DNA of 64,000 nt, taken from NCBI RefSeq assembly GCF_008974285.1, contig NZ_BKZV01000004.1, forward strand, positions 418,752 through 482,751, in the 5' to 3' direction. Positions 17,075 to 25,706 of this stretch are shown piece by piece. Each line of letters begins with the position of its first letter. The first letter of the stretch is position 1. This DNA is from Thermogemmatispora aurantia. GTDB lineage: Bacteria > Chloroflexota > Ktedonobacteria > Ktedonobacterales > Ktedonobacteraceae. The position numbers and the translations under genes are program-made. The notes below the pieces were generated by a model. It saw only the letters and a list, made by a program, of their open reading frames with translations. It searched no databases and had not been told where the DNA came from.

Positions 17075-18397
17075 ATGAAAGGGCAGTCGCCCGAGTTTGC
17101 GCGCGCCTCCTGGAAGCTGCTCTTAGGAAGTGTCTGGCTGCTGGTAGGTCTGCTGGGTTGCCAGCAGACACCGATCGTGCGGATGGAGACGGTGTCCTGT
17201 CCTGCAGCTCAGTCGCAGGTGCAGTTCAGCAGGCTGGCCGAGCATCCAGGTGGGAACGAGCCAGCAGTGACCACTCTCTATGTAGGGCTGAGTACATGGC
17301 TCTATGCGCTGGATACCGGCAGTGGGCGCCCGCGCTGGTGCCGACTGCTGCGCTCGAAAGACACTTCTTACAGCCATCTGTTAGGGTTTATGACAATAAC
17401 TCGTGCCGGGCAGAATCTGTACGCCAATACCGCGGATGGCTATCTGCTGGTCCTGAACGCTCAGGATGGAACGGTTCGCTGGGGTGCGGAGGATTCAGAG
17501 TCTCTTGATGACGGCTGGGGAGTGCCAGCGGTGGACAAAGCAGCCGGGCTGGTCTATCGGAGGGATGTGAAGGCGGTAGAGGCACTGGCAGCGAACGATG
17601 GGCAGAGCCGCTGGAGCTATCAGCTCCCTCAGAAGGAGGCCGGTCGGACAACGACGGGGGTCGTACTGATGCCTCTGGTGGGAGAGGGGGCGGTCTATGT
17701 CGTAGGGGATGATTTACTGACAGTGCCCGAGAGGTCTGCTCTGGTGGTGGCCCTGGACGCACGCACGGGGCAGCCGCGCTGGCAAAGGAGCTTTCCAGAA
17801 GGGCGCTATCAACGACCGATAGCTATGGTGCTGGGAGATGAGGTGCTTTGCCTGGATCTGGCACAGGGGGTTATCGCGGTAGACGCTAACGACGGGCGAC
17901 AGCTGTGGCAAGCGAACGGATCACGCTGGCGTGCTTCCACATATCGGCTGCTTGCCGCCGGGCAGGGCTGGCTCTATGTAGCAAAGGAGGTGGAGCAAGA
18001 CCAAAAGCTGCAGGTGAGCGCGCTGCGGCTGGCGGATGGAGAGGAGGGCTGGTCGATTGAACTGCCGGGCGTCTTCGGGTTCGATGTGGTGCCGGTGCAA
18101 GGGGTGGTAGACGGAAAGGTGCTCTATCTGCTGGACGGGCAAGGACAGTTGACGGCACTGGATGGGCAAAGCGGACGAGTGCTCTGGCAGAAACTGCCAG
18201 CCACCAGTGAAGAGCCAGGACCGAGCCGTCTGATAGTGGGAAAGAGCGAGATCTATCTGTTTACAACAGCATCGGGTGGAGTAGAACGATTTGTCCTGCA
18301 TGCCCTGGCAAAGGAGAACGGGCAGGAGGAATGGAAGATAGTGCTACCGTTGCCCCTGAACGTGGGAGAAGACTGGGTGCCGGCGCTGACCGACTGA
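17075..18397 (+). CDS. PQQ-like beta-propeller repeat lipoprotein
   Basis: A lipid-anchored extracytoplasmic protein. The signal peptide has lipobox LVGLLGC (Cys at about residue 28). The remainder is a beta-propeller of PQQ-type blades: YVGLSTWLYALDTGSGRPRW, LLVLNAQDGTVRW, VVALDARTGQPRWQRSF, VIAVDANDGRQLWQ, LTALDGQSGRVLWQ. Each follows the L.ALD...G...W pattern. Quinoprotein catalytic residues are not evident, so it is more likely a structural or binding propeller like BamB than an enzyme. The start ATG 17075 follows AGGAGG at a rather long spacing. It lies beside its decayed copy and Rhs debris. Confidence 0.85.
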   Translation: MKGQSPEFARASWKLLLGSVWLLVGLLGCQQTPIVRMETVSCPAAQSQVQFSRLAEHPGGNEPAVTTLYVGLSTWLYALDTGSGRPRWCRLLRSKDTSYSHLLGFMTITRAGQNLYANTADGYLLVLNAQDGTVRWGAEDSESLDDGWGVPAVDKAAGLVYRRDVKAVEALAANDGQSRWSYQLPQKEAGRTTTGVVLMPLVGEGAVYVVGDDLLTVPERSALVVALDARTGQPRWQRSFPEGRYQRPIAMVLGDEVLCLDLAQGVIAVDANDGRQLWQANGSRWRASTYRLLAAGQGWLYVAKEVEQDQKLQVSALRLADGEEGWSIELPGVFGFDVVPVQGVVDGKVLYLLDGQGQLTALDGQSGRVLWQKLPATSEEPGPSRLIVGKSEIYLFTTASGGVERFVLHALAKENGQEEWKIVLPLPLNVGEDWVPALTD

Positions 18398-18703
18398 ACA
18401 AGGCAAGGAGTCATCCAGGGGAAAGCAGAGCGCTGCCCACGACCTCCTCTCCCCTATAGATGAGCGCCAGCGACGGGAAAGGCCCACAGGCAAGTTCAGC
18501 TCCCTCCAGCTCTCTGGCTTAGCTGGATAGCTTTCAAATGACTGGGGAAGCCTGACGGACGGTCAGCAGATGCAGACACAGGCTCGGCTGACGCTAGTGA
18601 CACACCGAGGACAGATCACGCCCAGACGTGGCAGCTTTTGATTATTGCATTGATTGACTTAAATCTCAAGATCTCTTCTCTTGAGAAGAAAGGAAAAGGA
18701 CGA
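18398..18703. other. Intergenic region ahead of the TPR gene
   Basis: No gene. The sequence becomes AT-rich from about 18637 (TTGATTATTGCATTGATTGAC), where the promoter of the TPR gene probably lies; I cannot fix boxes with certainty. Confidence 0.4.
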
Positions 18704-21565
18704 ATGAAGAATATGAAGAGTGCTGAGACGGAGGGACAGGAGGAAGAGCCGCCGAGCTGGCAGCGCTATCTGGAGCAGGGAGAACGTTGGATGAGGAAGG
18801 GCCACTACAAGGAAGCTCTGGAGGCGGCAGAGCAGGCTCTGAAGCTGAGCAACCAGAGTGAGGAAGCGGCCTGGGATCTCTGGTTGTTGAAAGGAAGAGC
18901 ACTGAACGCGCTGGAGCGCTATGAAGAGGCGCTGACAATCTTTGAGAGATTGAGCCGGATGCTACCGGAGAGGATGGAGCGTCAGGCCAAATGCTCCTAT
19001 TACCTTGGAGTGACTCTCAGCGGGCTGGACAACAGTGACAAGGCTGTAGCCGCCTATGATCAGGCCCTAACTCTTTATGAAGAGCTATTGCAGAGGAATC
19101 CCCGCGAGGCGGAGAGCTGGTTGAGGAAAGGGTTCGTCCTGGAGGCACTCGAGCGAAGAGCTGAAGCGCTGGCAGCCTATGAGGTGGCCCTGCGGCTTGA
19201 TCCCATGAATGTTGCTGCCTGGGCGTCAAAGGGCGACTGCTTGCTGCAACTGGAGCAATATAGCGAGGCGCTGGAGGCCTGCGATCAAGGCTTGCGCATC
19301 GATAAGGAAGATCTCTGGTTGTGGAAGAACCGCGGAGAGGCGCTGCTAGCTTTGAAGCGCTATGAGGAGGCGCTGGCGGCTTATGACCAGGCCCTGGATC
19401 TCTGTCCAACAGATCTCTTCTCCTGGGAAGGCAGAGGGAGGGCGCTGCATGCTTTGGAGCGCTATGAAGAGGCGCTGGCGGTCTTTGAGCACGCCCTTCA
19501 GCTGAAGTCAGGGCCATCGCTCTTCTGGAGAAAGGCCATAGCGCTGTTGGCTCTGCGGAGAGCTGAGGAAGCCCTGCAGGCGGCTGATCAAGGATTGCTC
19601 CTTGATGGTGCTGATTCCGACCTGCACCGGGCGCGCGGCTGGGCCTTGCAAGAGCTGGAACGCTACGAGGAAGCCCTGGCCGCCTATGAGGAAGCCCTGC
19701 GCCTTGACCCCGCGCAGGCCTGGGTCTGGAGTGACAAGAGCGAGGTATACGAGGAGCGAGAGCGTTATGAGGAGGCCCTGACTGCCTGCGAGCAAGCTCT
19801 CCAGTTGCAGCCAGACACCGCTTACTTCTGGCATCTGAAGGCCCGTATCTTGCTGAAGCTCGAGCGTGCCGAGGAGGCTCTCCAGGCGGTAGAGCAGGGG
19901 CTAGTACTTGACCAAGAGGATATCAATGTGCTATTGTGGCATAATCGCGCGCAAGCTCTGGCAACATTAGAACGCTACGAAGAGGCGCTGGAGGCCTTTG
20001 AGGAGGCGCTGCGGCTGGACCCTGAAGATGCCTGGGCCTGGGCAAGGAAGGGCGATGTATTGGAGCACCTGGAGCGCGATGAGGAGGCGCTGGAGGCCTT
20101 TGAGGAGGCGCTGCGGCTGGACCCTGAAGATGCCTGGGCCTGGGCAAGGAAGGGCGATGTATTGGAGCACCTGGAGCGCAATGAGGAAGCGCTGGAGGCC
20201 TTTGAGGAGGCGCTGCGGCTGGACCCTGACTATGGCTGGGCCTGGGCAGGGAAGGGCGATGTATTGGAGCACCTGGAGCGCGATGAGGAGGCCCTGGCCG
20301 CCTATGAGCGGGCCTGCGAGCTTGAGCCGGAAAGCGCTCCCTGGCTCGAAAAAGCTCAGGTGCTCCTGAAATTGCAGCGCGCCGAGGAGGCGCTGCAGGC
20401 GGTGGACCAGGGGCTGCAGCGCGATCGTGAGGATGCTAAGTTATGGTACGTACGGGTAGCGGCTTTATGGCGCCTGGCACGTGACGAAGAGGCCCTGGCT
20501 GCCTGCGAAGAGGCCCTGGCTGTGTGCGGCGAGGCCGGGCGCCTCGATAGTGAGAAAGAGGCCAGCTTTTCTTTCTTCAAGTGTGAGTTGTTGCTCACGC
20601 TGGGGCGTCCCGAGGAGGGCTTGCAGCTTGCTGCGCACGTCCGGCACCGCTGGCCGGACCTGGCTGGCTCCCACTACTATTACGGCCTGCCTCTGGAGCG
20701 GCTGCAACACTATCAGGAAGCCCTGGCGGCCTATGAGGAAGCCCTGCGTCTAAACCCGAGCTATGACCGTGTCTGGGTGCACAAGGGCTATGTCCTGCAC
20801 CAACTGAAGCGCTATAGGGACGCGCTGGCAGCCTATGAGGAGGCCCTGCGACTCAGACCGGACTATGTGACCGCCCTCAACGGCAAAGGGACCGCTTTAG
20901 CGTCGCTGGGCCGCTATAGGGAGGCCCTGGCGGTCTTTGAGGAGGCCCTGCGACTTGACCCAGGCCATCGTTGGGCAGCTTCCAACAAGGCCGGTGTTCT
21001 GGCCAGCCTCTTGCGCTATCGCGAGGCGCTGGCCGCCTATGAGTACGCCCGCCAGCTCCAGCCCGAGAACACGAGGGTAGTCCTGCAGGAGAGCTGTGTG
21101 CTGGCAGAGCTGGGGCGCTATAGTGAGGCCCTGGGAACCCTGCTGCAGGCGCTGCGCCTCCACTGGCGGACTGCCTCCTCTCCCTCATCGCTGCTCCCAC
21201 GGGAGACGGAGCAGCAGCCGATCCTCCGCCAGCGGGCCGAAAAGGAGCTGGCTGCTTGCGAGCAACGGCTGCGGCGCCGCCCTGACGATCGCCAGGCCCT
21301 CTATCAGCAGGCGCTCCTCTTGAGCGGTCTGGGCCGGGGAGAGGAAGCCCTCGCCGTTTATGAGCGCCTTGCTCTGCTGATGCCCGGCGACCCGGTACCT
21401 CGCTGTTGTCAGATTCTCCTGCTGGCCCTTCTAGGCTGCCTCGACAAAGCGAGCGAGCGCTATGAAGAGCTGCAGACCTTGCGGCAGCAGCCAGCCTCTT
21501 CGGACAAGCACCTGCGTGCGCTCTTCAGACCTATGTTCTCGCGTCTGTTAGCACTGATTCGCTAG
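18704..21565 (+). CDS. Large tetratricopeptide-repeat protein
   Basis: A soluble protein of about 950 residues made almost wholly of 34-residue TPR units (pattern W.....L..L.RYEEAL.AYEEALRLDP), about 25 of them. It should form a long superhelix that scaffolds other proteins; no enzymatic domain, signal peptide or membrane segment is present. ATG 18704 is chosen because AAAGGAAAAGGA precedes it; an in-frame ATG at 18638 would add 22 residues. Three units in the middle are almost identical at DNA level (19982-20287, listed separately), showing recent repeat expansion. Its partner is unknown. Confidence 0.9.
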   Translation: MKNMKSAETEGQEEEPPSWQRYLEQGERWMRKGHYKEALEAAEQALKLSNQSEEAAWDLWLLKGRALNALERYEEALTIFERLSRMLPERMERQAKCSYYLGVTLSGLDNSDKAVAAYDQALTLYEELLQRNPREAESWLRKGFVLEALERRAEALAAYEVALRLDPMNVAAWASKGDCLLQLEQYSEALEACDQGLRIDKEDLWLWKNRGEALLALKRYEEALAAYDQALDLCPTDLFSWEGRGRALHALERYEEALAVFEHALQLKSGPSLFWRKAIALLALRRAEEALQAADQGLLLDGADSDLHRARGWALQELERYEEALAAYEEALRLDPAQAWVWSDKSEVYEERERYEEALTACEQALQLQPDTAYFWHLKARILLKLERAEEALQAVEQGLVLDQEDINVLLWHNRAQALATLERYEEALEAFEEALRLDPEDAWAWARKGDVLEHLERDEEALEAFEEALRLDPEDAWAWARKGDVLEHLERNEEALEAFEEALRLDPDYGWAWAGKGDVLEHLERDEEALAAYERACELEPESAPWLEKAQVLLKLQRAEEALQAVDQGLQRDREDAKLWYVRVAALWRLARDEEALAACEEALAVCGEAGRLDSEKEASFSFFKCELLLTLGRPEEGLQLAAHVRHRWPDLAGSHYYYGLPLERLQHYQEALAAYEEALRLNPSYDRVWVHKGYVLHQLKRYRDALAAYEEALRLRPDYVTALNGKGTALASLGRYREALAVFEEALRLDPGHRWAASNKAGVLASLLRYREALAAYEYARQLQPENTRVVLQESCVLAELGRYSEALGTLLQALRLHWRTASSPSSLLPRETEQQPILRQRAEKELAACEQRLRRRPDDRQALYQQALLLSGLGRGEEALAVYERLALLMPGDPVPRCCQILLLALLGCLDKASERYEELQTLRQQPASSDKHLRALFRPMFSRLLALIR
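19982..20287 (+). repeat. Three 102-bp tandem repeats within the TPR gene
   Basis: Units begin at 19982, 20084 and 20186, each exactly 102 bases (one 34-residue TPR, GDVLEHLER(D/N)EEALEAFEEAL). The first two copies are nearly identical and the third differs at a handful of positions. Related but diverged units follow from 20288. Confidence 0.9.
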
Positions 21566-21650
21566 CGCGCTCCCGCTTGAAGAGCGTCAACTCCTCTCTA
21601 CAGACAGGAGAGTAAGCGAGCCGACACTATCCGACAATGGAGGGAACCAG

Positions 21651-22310
21651 ATGCCTGCATCCAGCGATAGCAGTGAACAGCCGCTCCTGTGGGTACAGCC
21701 TGAGCGTAGCCGGAGCTACCTGGTCCTGCGCCGAGGGAGCGTCGAGCTGGCCACCTTTGAGCGGGATCGGCAGAGGCCGACGCAGATCCTGGCGACCTGC
21801 GGAAGTGAGAGCTGGCTCTTTGTGGGCCAGCGGCTCTTTGATCCTGCAGTCAAGATCTATCCTGACTCTGCCCGTGGCAGGACTGCAGAAGCTCGGCCAC
21901 TGGCCTGGCTCGATGGCGCGAGCCGCTGGCCGGAGCTGCGCCTGCTGCTGGCCACTGGCCGCTGCTACTCCTGGTTCTGGCAGCGCGAGGTTCCGCTCGC
22001 CAGCTGTACCTGTCAGCCGGCTCCCTCGGCCCAGCAAGAAGCAAGACCGGCCCTCTTGCGCATACATATGGCGGCCTGGCAGCGTCCTGCTGCCCACCTG
22101 AAACACTGCCAGCTTCAGCTCTTTCCTGCCGCCGATGGCCTGCCCGAGCTGCCGCTGCTGATAACGCTCAGTCCCTACATCCTCCTGCTCGGACAAGAGC
22201 AGAGTGGTCCGCCTCCCCAGCGGCGCAGCCTCCTGGTCGAAGAGGTGGCTGGCGGCATACTCGAAACGCTGGCTACCTTCCTCGGGGAGCTACTGGCCCA
22301 CTGGCACTAA
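21651..22310 (+). CDS. Protein of unknown function
   Basis: A soluble 219-residue protein I cannot assign. The first 75 residues (WVQPERSRSYLVLRRGSVEL, ATFERDRQRPTQILATCGSE, SWLFVGQRLFDPAVKIYP) look like an all-beta sheet domain. The C-terminal part has a hydrophobic LPLLITLSPYILLLGQEQ followed by a helical ILETLATFLGELLAHW. There is no signal peptide. The start ATG 21651 has GGAGG upstream, which together with amino-acid composition makes this frame the real one among several overlapping frames. It lies between the TPR gene and a small membrane protein gene on the same strand. Confidence 0.65.
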   Translation: MPASSDSSEQPLLWVQPERSRSYLVLRRGSVELATFERDRQRPTQILATCGSESWLFVGQRLFDPAVKIYPDSARGRTAEARPLAWLDGASRWPELRLLLATGRCYSWFWQREVPLASCTCQPAPSAQQEARPALLRIHMAAWQRPAAHLKHCQLQLFPAADGLPELPLLITLSPYILLLGQEQSGPPPQRRSLLVEEVAGGILETLATFLGELLAHWH

Positions 22311-22396
22311 AGCTGCCTCTCAGTGCGGGCCTTCGTCGGAGGGTACCAGCGTCTCTCTTGCCTGCTGATCAGGTGAATGAGTGAAAGAAGATAGCA

Positions 22397-22909
22397 ATGC
22401 TGGCCTTGTTTAAAGGGATAATGCTCTTATTGGTTCTGCTCCTGGTGGCCATCGTGATCGTGTTGCCGCTGGCTTTGATTCTCTCGGCACGTTGGAACAA
22501 ATGGAGAGATACACTGCAGCACGCGCGTAGGCGGCTCAAGCGTATGCTGACCGTTGGCCTCCTGGTGGCTCGACGTCGTCATCGGCGCTCCTTTCTGCTG
22601 GCCACCAGTGGCGCCATCCTGGTGGCGCTGCTCATCATAGCCCTGGGCTGGCTAAGCTGGCAATGGAGAGCGCTTGTGGCCCCAGCGCTCTGGCTGCCGC
22701 CCTTGCTGATCCTCCTCTGGGCCGAAGCGCTCTGTCTGGGAGAAAGCTATGTTCACTACCGCCTCTGGCGCCTGAGCGACCTCTGGCTCTTCGAGAGGGA
22801 GCATACGGCGCAAGTGCAGCCGTCCCAGCGTCGTGTTCGGGGACCTGGTCGTCGGCGTCGCTCTGCTGATCCCGAGCAGCCGCCGGAGCCATCTCAACCT
22901 CATCCCTGA
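22397..22909 (+). CDS. Small membrane protein of unknown function
   Basis: A 170-residue protein with an N-terminal helix (MLLLVLLLVAIVIVLPLALIL), a basic cytoplasmic stretch (ARRRLKRMLTVGLLVARRRHRRS), two more helices (LVALLIIALGWLSWQW; LWLPPLLILLWAEAL) and an Arg/Pro-rich tail. No family is recognised. The start is ATG 22397. It follows the unknown gene ending at 22310 by 86 bases and is probably co-transcribed with it. It is convergent with the HEAT-repeat gene. Confidence 0.65.
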   Translation: MLALFKGIMLLLVLLLVAIVIVLPLALILSARWNKWRDTLQHARRRLKRMLTVGLLVARRRHRRSFLLATSGAILVALLIIALGWLSWQWRALVAPALWLPPLLILLWAEALCLGESYVHYRLWRLSDLWLFEREHTAQVQPSQRRVRGPGRRRRSADPEQPPEPSQPHP

Positions 22910-23008
22910 TCAGCAGCCGGCTCGCTGAGGAATGAAGCTGAGGCAACGGCCAAAGTGGCGGGAGGCGCAGCCAGGAGAGCTGCCCGAGCTGGTCCTGACC
23001 ACCTTGGC

Positions 23009-24469
23009 CTAGCCCTGGCTGGCCCAACCGTGGCAAGGCTGGTACCAGAGACGCAGATCGCACGGGTCCTGCTCGCAGAGCGGCGCCTCCTGGGTTGTTG
23101 CCTGCCAGGCCAGGGCCAGCTCGCGCAACACGGGCGGCTTGTCGCCGTCCACCTGTAACTCGCTCACCCCAATGATAATGACGCGCAGGCAGGTACAGCC
23201 CTGCTCTGGCAGAAGCGACGACTCTGTCTGAGCCTGAGCCTGGCGACAGATGGTCGTTGAAAGCATCAGGACCTCCTGACAGGAAGGCTGCTGGCAGTGT
23301 TGGGCCAGCCGTCGACCGAGCAGACGCAGCACCCGATCGCCCGAGCGCTGGGTTGCCTCGAGTGGTGCGATCGAAGCTCTCGCCCATAGGTCCTGGGGCA
23401 GAGCTTCGAGCACCTCCTGTAGTCGCCGCTCTTTCGCTTGATAGGTGCACCATAGTACCAGGACCGGCCCTTGTTCTGTTAGCAAGAGGCGTGGCTCTAG
23501 CAAAGTGCCACGGCGATCCTCCAGGAAATCGCGCAGAGCCAGCAGCGTCTGACGGAGCGGCGAGCTTGACCGGCGGGCTTGCTGTGCCTGGGCTTCTGTG
23601 CGAGCCAGGGCCTCGTCGAGTTCCGCCAACGCCTCACGGATCGTCTCCTGCAAGAAAGGAAACTCGACCCTCTCCAGGGCCTCCAGCAGATAGGCCCGTG
23701 CCAGGCGCTTGCCCGACAAGGCCAGGGCCTGGGCTGCTGCCGCGCAGACCTCCTCATCGCCGTCGCTCAGCAGTACCTGGCGCAGCGCTTCCAGGGGGGC
23801 GGCCCAGCCTAAGCGTCCCAAGGCCCAGGCGGCGGCCTCACGCACCAGCCAGCAATCGTCGGCCTGCACCAGCGCGATCAAGGTTGTCCGCAGGCGGGCC
23901 AACCAGGCACTGCGTAGCTGCTCGTCGGCCAGGAAGGCAGGGATCAGGCGCCCCAGTGACCAGACGATGGCCTCGCGCACCGCCTCGTGGGCTTCCTGGC
24001 CCAGGGCCTTGAGCAGCAACTCGATCTGTGGCTCGCCGCTCAGGCCGAGCAGGCGCACCGCCTCAGCGCGTACGCGCCAGGAAGAGTGTGTCAGAGCCAA
24101 CAGGAGCGGGCCGCGTGGCAAGCTAGTCTGTTGCTCCAGGGCTTGCGCCAGCTGGCTCACGATGGCCTCGCCGTCATCAGGCAGGGGGCGCAGCCGGGGG
24201 ACTTCTCCGAGGGTCATCGCCGCTTCCTGGCTGCCTTGATCATCTTCCTCGCCCGCCGCTGCTCCGCCTGTAGGGGGAGCCTGAACAAGATGGGCCTCAG
24301 TGTCAGCGCTCGTGAGCTGATCCTCTCCGCTGGTGGGCACCAGATGGAGCGGACGGAGCGCCGACTGACGTACCGGGGAGAGCAAGCGTCGCCAGCTCTC
24401 GTGAGGCTGAGGGAGCAGCTCCCTGGCACGCAGCGGCCCCGTGCAAGGTTCAGCGCTGTTCTGATACAT
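23009..24469 (-). CDS. HEAT-repeat protein
   Basis: A 486-residue soluble protein. After about 85 residues of low-complexity leader, residues 95-290 contain HEAT/PBS-lyase-like helical repeats: SSWRVRAEAVRLLGLSGE; EAVREAIVWSLGRLIP; DCWLVREAAAWALGRLG; DEEVCAAAAQALALSG. The C-terminal 180 residues form a different domain (PVLVLWCTYQAKERRLQEVL ... LRVIIIGVSELQVDGDKPP) that I do not recognise. HEAT proteins are binding scaffolds. It begins 172 bases after the ECF sigma gene on the same strand, where an anti-sigma or sigma-associated factor is often encoded; such a role is only inferred. The start ATG 24469 follows GGGAGG. Confidence 0.8.
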   Translation of the reverse strand: MYQNSAEPCTGPLRARELLPQPHESWRRLLSPVRQSALRPLHLVPTSGEDQLTSADTEAHLVQAPPTGGAAAGEEDDQGSQEAAMTLGEVPRLRPLPDDGEAIVSQLAQALEQQTSLPRGPLLLALTHSSWRVRAEAVRLLGLSGEPQIELLLKALGQEAHEAVREAIVWSLGRLIPAFLADEQLRSAWLARLRTTLIALVQADDCWLVREAAAWALGRLGWAAPLEALRQVLLSDGDEEVCAAAAQALALSGKRLARAYLLEALERVEFPFLQETIREALAELDEALARTEAQAQQARRSSSPLRQTLLALRDFLEDRRGTLLEPRLLLTEQGPVLVLWCTYQAKERRLQEVLEALPQDLWARASIAPLEATQRSGDRVLRLLGRRLAQHCQQPSCQEVLMLSTTICRQAQAQTESSLLPEQGCTCLRVIIIGVSELQVDGDKPPVLRELALAWQATTQEAPLCEQDPCDLRLWYQPCHGWASQG

Positions 24470-24641
24470 GAAGCGAATCCTCCCCTGCTGTCTTTCTCAA
24501 AGGTGCTTCTCTCTCTCCGCGCTCGTTTCCGCTGCGGCTGGCGCTACCTTGGCGTTAGCGCTGGCCGCCCAGTAGGGCGAGCGATTGTGAGCGCTTATTG
24601 GTCTCAGCTCATCATCAAGACAAGGGCAACTCATAGGAACC

Positions 24642-25193
24642 TCAGTCGATGTTGTGAACCAGACGGCGTAAGCGGCTGATCCCTCGACGAATGTCGTCGT
24701 TGACCGTCCTCCGGGGACGGCCTGTCTGGGCGGAGATCTCGCGTGCCGACTGGCCCGAGAAATGCAACATCACCGCCGTCTGCTCATAGCGAGGCAAGGC
24801 CTCAAGACTGAGAGCGAGCAGACGCGCCTGATCACGCCGCTCTACCAGTGCCTCCGGCTGCTGTTCAGCGTCATCGGCCAGATCATCGATCTCGGAGCGC
24901 AACTCGCCGTCAGCTGTCGAGTAATAGTGGATCTGACCCGTGCGCCGGCGCTTCTGCTCCTCTGCCCGATATTGAGCCAGGACGCGCCGTGCGATCTTAA
25001 AGAGCCAGGCGCGAGGATGGTAAAGGGGCAGGGCACGCTGACGTAAACTCTGGTAGGCGCGGGCGTAGGTCTCGTCCACGCAATCGTCGATCGCTGAGGA
25101 GTCGTGCAGCTGCCGCCGGAAAAAGCGCTCCAGGGCGGGGCGCAGGCTGACTAGCTCCGTTTCAATCCCTTGAGAAAGATCGTCCTGCTCCAT
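24642..25193 (-). CDS. ECF-type RNA polymerase sigma factor
   Basis: A 183-residue alternative sigma factor. Region 2 is at residues about 20-85 (DCVDETYARAYQSLRQRA, then YHPRAWLFKIARRVLAQYRAEEQ). Region 4 is at about 125-180 (ALEALPRYEQTAVMLHFSGQ, SAREISAQTGRPRRTVNDDI), whose helix-turn-helix reads the -35 element. A linker of about 40 residues lies between them. Such factors redirect RNA polymerase in response to an extracytoplasmic or internal signal. No classical zinc-finger anti-sigma gene is adjacent; a HEAT-repeat protein follows instead. A short frame with a strong ribosome site overlaps its start. Confidence 0.9.
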   Translation of the reverse strand: MEQDDLSQGIETELVSLRPALERFFRRQLHDSSAIDDCVDETYARAYQSLRQRALPLYHPRAWLFKIARRVLAQYRAEEQKRRRTGQIHYYSTADGELRSEIDDLADDAEQQPEALVERRDQARLLALSLEALPRYEQTAVMLHFSGQSAREISAQTGRPRRTVNDDIRRGISRLRRLVHNID

Positions 25194-25468
25194 TTGATGC
25201 CGAACTCCTCATCTACGACTTGACAGACCTCAAAAAATGGAGAAAGGTAAGAAAACGGTAGAACGCCCCTTGCAACCACTTCAGGAAGAAGCTCCCGTCC
25301 GCGCTCGTTACCACGCATCCCTGTCATGGCGGTCTCGCTGGCTCCTCCACACTCTGGCGTGGGCAGCAAGCGAGCAGAGCCAGTCAGCGGCGCCCGCAGG
25401 CCAGTCCTCTGCCGATCCGGGACCCGCTGAGTGATCTGTTCAGGAGCGTTATCAACAATCTTGTGCAT
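25151..25468 (-). CDS. Possible small ORF overlapping the sigma-factor start
   Basis: A 105-residue frame starting MHKIVDNAPEQITQRVPDRQ has a near-ideal AAGGAG six bases before its ATG (25468), stronger than that of the sigma gene it overlaps by 43 bases. It contains no recognisable domain. It could be a leader peptide that couples translation to the sigma gene, or chance. I list it because of the ribosome site only. Confidence 0.3.
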   Translation of the reverse strand: MHKIVDNAPEQITQRVPDRQRTGLRAPLTGSARLLPTPECGGASETAMTGMRGNERGRELLPEVVARGVLPFSYLSPFFEVCQVVDEEFGIKWSRTIFLKGLKRS

Positions 25469-25706
25469 TATTCGCTCCTTGTTTGAAAAGTTGTGATCCC
25501 TCTATTAAGCCCTTGCCACCCCTGAGCGGCGTGATACAGACATCAGCCAAGATGTCTGATACGCCTCTACTCTCTCTTGTGCTTCGCTGATGCCGAACTG
25601 GCGAGGAGCGCCGCCGGCATAGCCCAGATGGGTAGGGAGGGATCTCTGTGGGAAGGGCAATAGCGCGCTGGCTGGTACATGAGCAAGCCAGGCTGGCGTG
25701 GGGGCC
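25194..25706. other. Intergenic region with an operator-like hairpin
   Basis: Besides the small ORF above, it holds a perfect 8-bp inverted repeat CAGACATC / GATGTCTG with a 6-base gap (25537-25558). This lies 70-90 bases upstream of the small ORF and sigma gene on the minus strand. It could be an operator for sigma-factor control or an RNA hairpin. Nothing else is visible. Confidence 0.45.
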
